Shown piece by piece: positions 55,801-64,000 of a DNA stretch of 64,000 bases. How positions within the stretch are numbered: the first letter of the stretch is position 1; every line of letters starts with the position of its first letter. The stretch is taken from contig NC_087064.1 in the NCBI RefSeq assembly GCF_963678635.1, positions 73,591,465-73,655,464 on the forward strand, given 5' to 3'. The position numbers and the translations under genes were made by a program. Source of the DNA: Symsagittifera roscoffensis. Its lineage: Eukaryota > Xenacoelomorpha > Acoela > Convolutidae. The notes under the pieces are model-generated. The model did not search any database. It saw nothing but the letters and a program-made list of their open reading frames with translations, and was not told the DNA's origin.

Positions 55801-56057
55801 AAGACAATCTGAAGAAACCGTATTGAAGAAAAAACCGGAAAAAAGCAGTCTTTAAAGTTTTGGGTTCAGGCATATGTCAAGTTTTGGCCGATTTATCGTT
55901 TGCTAAAACATTGTCAAAAACCACTGCTCATGTAGTTTCCGAATAAGAATCACTTGTTGAGTTAAGATAAGTATGTAAAATTTTAGCGCTATTTAAGTCT
56001 ATCGCTATTTTAATGTCTGTTTCTCATGTCCAATTTTTGAAAACTCAACAATTCTGG
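52891..56057. repeat. Approximately 3-kb repeat, copy 1
   Basis: It matches 59958-61118 (first 1.16 kb) and 61119-64000 in the same orientation with a few percent divergence. It begins at an ACCTTTG(A/G)TTGAAATTA word and extends at least to AACAATTCTG at 56057. The third copy still matches there when the window ends. It carries short frames at 53360-53617 and 53763-54362. Differences between copies in these frames are mostly amino-acid changing, which argues against protein constraint. Confidence 0.9.
55163..55312 (+). CDS. Short coding-like frame in the 3-kb repeat
   Basis: After a CCCACAG acceptor-like site comes a frame reading GPVDKAELHNLAHSQPDVLY, then AVTFRRGRIEDQRKLKKRSY, ending RELLRQ. 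The counterpart in copy 3 is near 63080-63235, still open. Composition is less AT-rich than its surroundings. It could be the last exon of a gene embedded in the repeat. Evidence is composition and conservation only. Confidence 0.3.
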   Translation, partial: GPVDKAELHNLAHSQPDVLYAVTFRRGRIEDQRKLKKRSYGKLRELLRQ

Positions 56058-56579
56058 TGATATTTCTCGAGCTAAATTAACCGACTGGATTATAAAAAAT
56101 ATTTTAAGGGCTAACTTACCATCCCTAACTGAAAAATGTGCAATGAAGTGTAGTTACTCTGATAAGCCGACTTTGATCGAGGTGATTCAGCTTCGAAAGA
56201 ATTGACAGATAAGATACTATTTGAAAATTAACTCTAGGCACTATTTCTAACGAGGAACACGATGGTGAGGTTGTTTTTTTGTTTAAAAAGTTTTTTGGGA
56301 CTGCTCTTCTAGTTTTTGTGTTTTAGCCCTAGAGATGTCACTTTTTGGCAGGGAAAATTAAACTTAGGTTTTTTTGATTTAGCCTGGAATTGTTTTCAAC
56401 GCTGAGTTTTTTTGAAAATGATACACGCCTCACGTCTACCCATTGGTAAGAGCTTTTCAGCGGAACTTTTTTTTCAAATGCGATTTCTAGAATTTGAGCC
56501 AAGGTGAACTTTTTTGGGTCTGGGGCCATTTCGGCTCTTTTTCGGCTCCTTTTTCATTTTCTCATCACACTTTTGACAT

Positions 56580-58100
56580 AGAATGGTGAAATTATGCATG
56601 TGGATTCTCCATGGATTGTATAGTATACCCTAATAAGGAAAAATTTGAAAAAATTTGTTGGGGCATTTTTCGATCTTCATTTTTTAATGGAAACTGATAC
56701 CATCCAACATGCGTTCAACAAGTTGAAACTTCATTGATCCATTCAAAATGGATTGAATCCAATTAAACGGGTCCTTATACTTATCTATTATACTTTAGAA
56801 TGAAAGGAAATTGAAAATTTGCCTGAAAAAATGTTTTGCTTGCTTAAAACGATGAAAACTAAATTTTTTTTTGAAAAGTCGAATTTTGGCGGAGTAATAG
56901 CCTTTGGTCAGCTAAAATACTTTACAAATAAGACTTTTATTTGGGTCATACATTTTTTGAATTAAAGAGGGCTTTCCAATGACTCCTTGTTCATCATCAT
57001 GCAATTATGAAAGTTTGAGTGAAATGAAATTGAGCAGATTTTTTTTTGTACCAGGTTAGGGCTTTTTTGACTCAATTTTGATTTTCGTTCCAATTTTCAA
57101 GTTTATAAAGCCAAAAATGGTTGAGCAAATTGTTCATAGAGTTTATACAACATTCTCAACGAGTAAAACAAGTTTAGAAAAAACTTTGAGTCATTCCACG
57201 ATCTTAAATTTTGGAGTGAACACTGGATACTCTCTAACATGTCGTTCAATGAGATTGAACTTTGTTGACTTGTTTAATCTGATCATCAAACCTATAAAAA
57301 ACGATCCCCATAGGTGTCTTAGGCACGTTAGAAAAGTATCGGATAAATTTTTAGCTTGAAACTATAAGTGGCTAAAGCAAGTATGATAAAAATTGTCAAG
57401 AAAATTGCAAAATTTCAAAAAATATATAACTTTTCGGAAGATTTAGCCTTTGGTTTTTAAAATTTTTTATAACTATATGTTTTTTTTCTTTTCAACGTCT
57501 TTTCATTGACTCCTTGTTCACCATATTGTTCACCATATTGAGTTAAAAATGTGCATGTGAACTCCTCATAGACGGTTTAAAACAACCTTCACGAGAAAAA
57601 AATGTGTAAAAAAAATTTTGACTCATTTTATGATCTTCAATTTTGGACAGAATACTAATACTCTTGAACATATTGTTCAATAAGATGAAACTTCAATGAC
57701 AACATTTTTCTAGTTTAGAAACCGCTATAAATTGAACATTTTATGTGTTTGATACATTTTTGTAAAATTCGCAGATTGTTGTTTTTGTAAAAGTCAAGGT
57801 TGTTTTTTCTCTCAAACATTGGACACAAACTATCGAAACTGTGTATGAACACTCTCCATAGTGTTTAAAATGTATTTTGAAAGTATTTTGGTTAACTAAA
57901 AAATAATTCGGATATTTTTACTTAATTTATTTTTCTCAAGAACACTAAAAATTTCGAATATGTCGATCAACGTGATGAAACTTCACTGACAGCATCAATC
58001 TGGATATTCACTCACTTAATCTGAACACAATTTGAGCCTGATAAAATTTGGAAATCTTTCGTCAAGTTTTAAGCTGAAAAACCGTTCGTGGGTCAATCAA
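56580..58100. repeat. Four degenerate tandem repeats
   Basis: A unit containing GCATGTGAACTCCTCCATAG-like sequence, followed later by TTCAATAAGATGAAACTTCAATGAC, recurs near 56590/56710, 57245, 57550/57680 and 57842/57970. Divergence is high. A 93-codon frame at 57078-57359 lies within it and has no recognisable feature. Confidence 0.55.
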
Positions 58101-58429
58101 GTGATATGATATTTGACAAAAAAACATCTCAAACGTTTGAAAATCAGTTTTTCAAAATAAGTTTTTTGCTTCTCAAACTCAGCCCATGATTAGAAAATTT
58201 CATTGCTAATAAGTATAATCTTCTTAATTGTATCTCTCACACGTGGTTTGAGATGCTAGTGTTGATTTTAGGGTTGTTTTTGTTGGTGTTGACAATTTAG
58301 AGGATTTTTTTTTCAATTTTAGGTTTTATGGTTCAAATAACTTTTTTCATTAAACGTTTTATTCAGTTCAGTTAATGAAAAAAGTAACATTATGTTCTAG
58401 TTTAATCTTAATCAAATTTTGTGTTTTTT

Positions 58430-59050
58430 GGATGATTTTGCAGCTAGGGGTCTTTTTTTGGGGTTTGGCTCATTGTCCCTCTTTATTTTGTTTTTAGTCA
58501 ATTTGCTTGTTGATAGTGCTATTAACTCTAGTTTTTTTGTGTTTATTCAAAATATTTAACAATCTTTTTACTGCTCTTTGGTGTTTTTTGGACTTACTAA
58601 GTGTTTTCAGACAAGTTTTGGCTAATTTCCGAAAAAAAGAGGTTAAAAAAAATTAGGCTTTTTTCTGCACCCCAATTTTAGGGTTGCCGTCAAATACTCA
58701 ATTTCTTGTTTCTCACTATAGTTTTCATTCAATAACCATCTTGAGAATGGTTTAATTTGTAACTTTATGTTTTATTTCAGTTTGTTATCGGTTTTTTGGT
58801 TATTTTGTTCTTTTTGAACCTAGGGGTCTTTTTTTGGTGTTGGGCACTTTTTGCAAGGTTTGCCTTCATTTTCCAGCTTTTAGTCAATTTCCTTGTTGAA
58901 AACTCTGAAAATTCTGCTTTTTTGTGTTTCTTCAATGAAGTAAGAACCTTTTCAGTTCTTTTTGGTATTTTTGGGATTTTAGTAGGGGTTTTCAGACGAA
59001 TTATAGCTATTTTCCAAAAAAGTAGAAACTTGTTTTTTTTTGGTTTTTTC
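58430..59050. repeat. Two diverged tandem copies of an approximately 375-bp unit
   Basis: Both copies contain CTAGGGGTCTTTTTTTGG, TAGTCAATTT(G/C)CTTGTTGA, CTTTTTTGTGTTT and TTTTCAGAC(A/G)A, at offsets near 375 bp (58445 against 58821). The following 59060-59170 is rich in TGTCACTTTTTGG and its complement, which also occurs at 55707 and 56337. Confidence 0.7.
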
Positions 59051-59170
59051 GCCAAATTCCAAAAAGTGACATGGGTATGTCACTTTTTGGTGTCACTTTT
59101 TAGCTTCATTAAATTGACCAAAAATGACAAAAACGTCACTTTCTGCAGACCACCTGGACAAAAAGTGACC

Positions 59171-59957
59171 AGACCAGGACCCTAACGACTGCGCAGCAAT
59201 TGCCATGGCCCTCAATGGAGAGTTGAGCTCAGTGACCTATTGAGCTCTCGTTTTTTCTCGCTCAGTGGGACTGAGGATTTATTGCTAGAGTTATCAGCGA
59301 AAAAATTAAAAATTGAGTAAAAGCATTTATATTAGTTGTGAACAGTCGATTGAGTTTTGCAAACTCTTTGATAAACTTTCAAATGTTTATACCAACACTG
59401 GTTCAAACGCTGTCAATTTGAATTGGTTAAAGCTACATCTTCACCTAAATTATAAATGCGAATGGCAAATTGATTTTGCACTTCTTACAAAAAGAAAATT
59501 TAGGTTTGATGAAGTTTAATTAAACTCAGCCTCATATTCTCTGAAATAGTGCCTGACACAGTCAACACAATGTAAGTCTGAGCCATCGAAGACATACGGT
59601 CCCTGAAAATTCATTCAGCAATTACACTAAGACTAACAAGGCTCGCTTCTGCGTCTGTTTACCAGCGTCCCGAAATATTTTGATCAAAAAGTGGCCTGGT
59701 CAATTGAGTGCAAGAAACTAACTACCTTTGACATTTTTACGGAGCAGGTGAGCTTCTTTTTTCGAAACTTTTTGGCAAATAATTTGCAATCAAAACAAGA
59801 ATTCTGGTACCAGGGAGAGGACCTGAATGTTGCTAATGCCTCTTAAGGTCTATGGAGCAAAAATAACATGAAAAAATTAAATGTAACAAATAAAAATGAT
59901 TATTTTTAGATAATTTTGAGACTTTTTTGTGGAATTCATCCAACCACACGCCATATA
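59171..59957. other. No gene recognised before repeat copy 2
   Basis: Mixed sequence with a 68-codon plus frame at 59313-59519 that lacks any recognisable feature. Confidence 0.4.
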
Positions 59958-61118
59958 ACCTTTGGTTGAAATTACATAATTAAACGGAATTTGTAGGTTT
60001 ATCATAATAAAATTTATAAGCACTGTCTAAAAAGTTATTGTGCGATTCAACGCACCACTTTCAATCGCATCAAAAATTAATACCCGGGTCGAGATCCCGC
60101 TTAAAAAGCGCTCAAGATATGGGCGGTTTGAGCGGTTTTCCAGCAAGATTTGAGCGGTTTGGGCGGTTTGGGTTGTTTTGGAAAAAACCGCTCAAACCGC
60201 TCAGACTTCAAAAAAAGTTAAAGAAAGTTTGAGTAGGGTTAAAAAGTGAGTTTTAATGATAAGAATAAACAAACAAAAGCCTCACAAAATTTGAACTTGT
60301 TTGGTACAAGCTCGATAACGCTCTAAAAAGTACAATTCAATTTGGTTTTCTTGTTAACGGACAATGTTTTGTAGTCTTTATTTACTACTTAGTTCTTTTT
60401 CTTTTTTAGTGATTTTATGGTCATCCGATGCATCGAAATAGCTTACTTTTGTTGGAAGACGTTTTTGAAGGCTGCACACTACTTTCCATCCTTTTGTATG
60501 GCTCCGCAGAATTAAGATTGGAGCCGAATTGCCCTTCTTCGACAGCTTTTGTTGTTCTAGCGTTCCCTTTTACGCCGCACCTCGCCGGTTCCAACAGGGA
60601 GGAAGAGAAAAAGTTTTCACCTTTTGGCACTATGCTTTTGAAACAGCCACAACTCGCCAATTTGTTCAAATGTTTAGTATCTTAACAGTTTCTGTTGCAT
60701 ACATTCTGAACTTCCTGATATCATAGGACTCGCTAATCTTTTCTTGTTTCTCAAATGCAAGGGAGGGCAGCATTTTACGTTTACGGCCAGCGCTAAATTG
60801 TGACTGTTTTTGTAGGTCATTTTCAGACCCAATTTATTGATTTTTTCAAGTTATTTTTCAGAGATGAAAAAAGAGCCCGATAAGGGCGCTCCGGGATTTT
60901 TTTTTGGAAAGACTAAAGAGCAGGTTGCTCCAAATATAACAAAAGTTTTTCAGACCGTTTGTTGGGTGCTAAAACGATTAAAGCTTGGAAAAAGCGATTC
61001 TAAGTTCATTTGTGTTGGTGATGAAGGCGTATGTACAAACTGGTGCAAGCCAGATACACTAATGATAGAAATTATGGTAGTAATTCTAAAACTTACATCG
61101 GCTAATCACAAAGAAAAC
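59958..61118. repeat. Approximately 3-kb repeat, truncated copy 2
   Basis: Homologous to the start of copy 1. It stops at GCTAATCACAAAGAAAAC, where copies 1 and 3 continue TTTTTCAG. The next bases (TCACAAAATTTGAACTTG) restart the unit at the position equivalent to 60282, which gives an 837-bp tandem offset. Confidence 0.9.
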
Positions 61119-61264
61119 TCACAAAATTTGAACTTGATTGGTACAAGCTAGATAACGCTCTAAAAAGTACAATTCAATTTGGTTTTCTTGTTAACGGACA
61201 ATGTTTTGTAGTATTTATTTCCTACTTAGTTCTTTTTCTTTTTTAGTGATTTTATGGTCATCCG

Positions 61265-61564
61265 ATGCATCGAAATAGCTTACTTTTGTTGGGAGACGTT
61301 TTTGAAGGCTGCACACTACTTTCCATCCTTTTGTGTGGCTCCGCAGAATTAAGATTGGTTGCCGAATTGCCCTTCTTCGACAGCTTTTGTTGTTCTAGCG
61401 TTCCCTTTTACGCCGCACCTCGCCGGTTCCAACAGGGAGGAAGAGAAAAAGTTTTCACCTTTTGGCACTGTGCTTTTGAAGCAGCCACAACTCGCCAATT
61501 TGTTCAAATGTTTAGTATCTTAACAGTTTCTGTTGCATACATTCTGAACTTCCTGATATCATAG
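61265..61564 (+). CDS. Unrecognised ORF in the 3-kb repeat (99 codons)
   Basis: Preceded by a TTTTCTTTTTTAG acceptor-like site at 61244-61248. It contains PFFDSFCCSS, RRFQQGGREKVFTFWHCAF and a hydrophobic end (FSILTVSVAYILNFL). The same frame is shifted in copy 1 (53360-53617) by a lost base, and in copy 2 by a deletion near 60525 and a shift in the GGAGG region. No family recognised. Confidence 0.3.
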   Translation: MHRNSLLLLGDVFEGCTLLSILLCGSAELRLVAELPFFDSFCCSSVPFYAAPRRFQQGGREKVFTFWHCAFEAATTRQFVQMFSILTVSVAYILNFLIS

Positions 61565-61668
61565 GACTCGCTAATCTTTTCTTGTTTCTCAAATGCAAGG
61601 GAGGGCAGCATTTTACAGCCAGCGCTAAATTGTGACTGTTTTTGTAGGTCATTTTCAGACCCAATTTA

Positions 61669-62166
61669 TTGATTTTTTCAAGTTATTTTTCAGAGATGAA
61701 AAAAGAGCCCGATAAGGGCGCTCCGGGATTTTTTTTTGGAAAGACTAAAGAGCAGGTTGCTCCAAATATAACAAAAGTTTTTCAGACCGTTTGTTGGGTG
61801 CTAAAACAATTAAAGCTTGGAAAAAGCGATTCTAAGTTCAGTTGTGTTGGTGATGAAGGCGTATGTACAAACTGGTGCAAGCCAGATACACTAATGATAG
61901 AAATTATGGTAGTAATTCTAAAACTTACATCGGCTAGTCACAAAGAAAACTTTTTCAGAACTTTCAGCAATTCGAGGTCACCGCAAAAAATGATTCGCTC
62001 GTGGTCATTTGATCCACTCTCAAACGAAATAAAATTTCCAAAATTTCAAGGACCTCGAATTTTCGCGCAAAGCGGAAAAATTGCACATTTACATCTAGCT
62101 GGTACAAGTGCAGGCAGCCGTTTGAATCAGTTTATTTTTTGCTGGGATGGCAAATTGAGTGGCTAA
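61669..62166 (+). CDS. Unrecognised ORF in the 3-kb repeat (165 codons)
   Basis: The frame follows a GTTATTTTTCAG acceptor-like site. The Met just after it begins MKKEPDKGAPGFFFGK. Later blocks are CVGDEGVCTNWCKPDTLM and GPRIFAQSGKIAHLHLAG, ending CWDGKLSG. Counterparts are 53763-54362 (different end because of a deletion) and 60837-61151 (truncated). I recognise no domain. The changes between copies look unconstrained, so this may be a dead exon of a duplicated gene or transposon. Confidence 0.3.
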   Translation: MIFSSYFSEMKKEPDKGAPGFFFGKTKEQVAPNITKVFQTVCWVLKQLKLGKSDSKFSCVGDEGVCTNWCKPDTLMIEIMVVILKLTSASHKENFFRTFSNSRSPQKMIRSWSFDPLSNEIKFPKFQGPRIFAQSGKIAHLHLAGTSAGSRLNQFIFCWDGKLSG

Positions 62167-64000
62167 ATTATTTTCATTGGCAAAACCGCACTTGCAACTA
62201 CGACAGTAGGTGTAAATCCCTCGTTGAGATCTTGTAAAAACTTGATGAAAACTCGGGCATCTTATTTTCCCGCTGAAATGTCATGATTACGCTCTCCACG
62301 CGTCTCAATTGAATCGTTATCATCGGTAATTAAAGATGCTCTACGTTAATGTGTTTGGTATTTTAAGCAAATGCAGTTTTCCATCATTTTGATTCTTTTG
62401 CTTAACAATATGGCTTGTTTTGTTGATGAATGTGTGGATTCGAAAGAAGTTCCAATCATGATTTGTTTTTGGTATTTGCGCTTGCTTATTACTTGAATAA
62501 AGCATATAAAGACTGTAAAAATTTAAAATTGTCTGGAATATTAAAAATTGTCTGGAATATGAATTCAAATTGTTATAAATGATCACAAGCAGTTTTCTTA
62601 GTAATCATAAAGAACATCACAAAAATCTAATTTTAAATATACAATAAACTTGTCGATAAAATTATTAAATAAATTGGGTAGCCTCATTTTTAGCAAGTAT
62701 TACTAAAATAAACCAAGTTTTCGATGCAATGCGGCGTGCGTTTATTGCAGGATTAAATCGGTGTGATAGGATTTAAGACAAGGAACTCATATAGCGTTAG
62801 TTTTTGCATTAAGTTTTCAAGTAGGAGCTACGTTTTTGTGGATTTAATTTGCGTAGTAGTAAAATGACTAGATATTTTAATGTACGGTGTCAAATTGTAT
62901 AGTATTTAATAGTAGGACACCGGATAAACTACCAGCAGTGATCTGAGATGTCAACCGTGACCTTCAAAACTCAATCACCCAAGGCATCACACACAGTTTT
63001 TATCTCGAGTGTTTCTTATTCCAATGAATCTTGGTCGCATGTTCTTTTAGATGAAAAAAGAGGAAAGTTCCCACAGCTAATTTACCGGCTCGGTTGACAA
63101 AGATGAGCTGCACAATCTCGCACACAGCCAACCGGATGTCTTATATGCGGTCACGTTTCGCCGTGGTAGAATAGAAGATCAGAGGAAACTTAAAAAGCGT
63201 TCATATGGGAAGCTGCGTGAGTTGCTGCGCCAATGAAACGGCGGCCTATGTATCTAGAGATGAGCCAATGAAAAAGTTCCTTCTGACCATGTCTTTTTTA
63301 GTGAGCTGCGGGAAATGTCACAAATTCATTGGACAAAATTAATTTTTTAAATAAAAGTCCTGGGCTTTTTTATTCGTAGCTGTTCAAAGTAAAGTACTAT
63401 CGAAGATGCAAAAAAATGACCCGAGTTAGAAAACGCGAGAGAAATTTATAGCTAAAGTTTCTAATTTTTTGCAGCAGGAGTACTTTGCGGATGAGTCCAA
63501 ACCTGTTTAACCTGAGTAAACCTGTATAGAATTCTAGTCGCTTTCTGTCATACTCTCTGTTCTAGTGAAAGTTTATTTTCGTCCTCATAAAAATGCCAAA
63601 TTACGGCAAGTGCAGTAAGCCTAGCCGTGCCACTTTTCGGTAACGGCCTCTCTACGTTTTAAGGCTTTGGTTCAAAAGGGTTCTCGGTGTCTGTGAGACT
63701 TGGGACCTCATTTATTGGCAAAAAGACAATCTGAAGAAACCGTATTGAAGAAAAAACCGGAAAAAAGCAGTCTTTAAAGTTTTGGGTTCAGGCATATGTC
63801 AAGTTTTGGCCGATTTATCGTTTGCTAAAACATTGTCAAAAACCACTGCTCATGTAGTTTCCGAATAAGAATTACTTGTTGAGTTAAGATAAGTATGTAA
63901 AATTTTAGCGCTATTTAAGTCTATCGTAATTTTAGGGCTAGGCTCAAAATATTTTAATGTCTGTTTCTCATGTCCAATTTTTGGAAACTCAACAATTCTG

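Larger units (their letters stand above)
61119..64000. repeat. Approximately 3-kb repeat, copy 3 (runs off the window)
   Basis: It starts inside the unit and continues collinear with copy 1 to the window end. It has an extra GCTGGGATGGCAAATTGAGTGG segment near 62140 absent from copy 1, and a short insertion near 63935. Confidence 0.9.

Overview
The window is AT-rich animal DNA dominated by decayed mobile elements. Polypyrimidine-TTTTCAG/TTTTGCAG acceptors, long oligo-A/T stretches and fold-back repeats suggest an invertebrate, and a nematode is plausible, but nothing here fixes the species. I found very little host coding sequence. A minus-strand membrane-protein gene has two phase-compatible exons (48306-48119 and 11900-11606), and a second minus-strand gene begins at 6902. 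Almost everything between 11.9 and 48.1 kb would then be one transposon-filled intron.

The centrepiece is a complete but degenerate Maverick/Polinton (14982-30384, 15.4 kb). It has AG...CT ends and terminal inverted repeats of about 550 bp. On the minus strand, reading toward the left end, lie a 128-aa protein, an exonuclease-like protein, a two-segment membrane protein, the packaging ATPase, a conserved unknown, a retroviral-type integrase, a minor capsid candidate, a basic core-like protein, the major capsid protein, a small membrane ORF and the adenovirus-type protease. On the plus strand a protein-primed family B DNA polymerase fills the right part. Every large gene (polymerase, integrase, ATPase, major capsid, protease) is broken by stops or frameshifts. 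Several small genes are still open.

Between the two arms is an accessory block (about 22.4-25.4 kb). It holds three minus-strand small genes chained by stop/start overlaps (143, 52 and 52 aa), a less AT-rich unrecognised reading frame with an array of five CCAAT boxes upstream, and a divergent promoter before the polymerase. That promoter contains a perfect four-unit heat-shock element and four perfect TGACGTCA palindromes on an exact 60-bp period. This promoter and the coupled mini-genes are the most interesting signals in the window.

The Polinton sits inside a minus-strand Ty3/gypsy-type LTR element (copy B, about 12.1-46.0 kb): gag, protease, RT-RNase H, integrase tail and a long third ORF, all heavily broken, with a 1.66-kb internal tandem duplication. 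A second, pol-deleted copy (copy A) occupies 1-6.2 kb. A different, plus-strand, integrase-less Ty3/gypsy element (copy C) lies at 48.6-52.3 kb, and a remnant related to it is at 7.7-8.2 kb. Outside the Polinton ends, 370 bp of flanking sequence is also inverted-repeated and bounded by poly-G/C runs, which points to a fold-back rearrangement or an assembly artefact.

The right end (52.3-64 kb) holds fold-back GCGGTTT-type repeats and an approximately 3-kb segment present as one long copy, one truncated copy and one copy running off the window. Degenerate tandem repeats lie between them.
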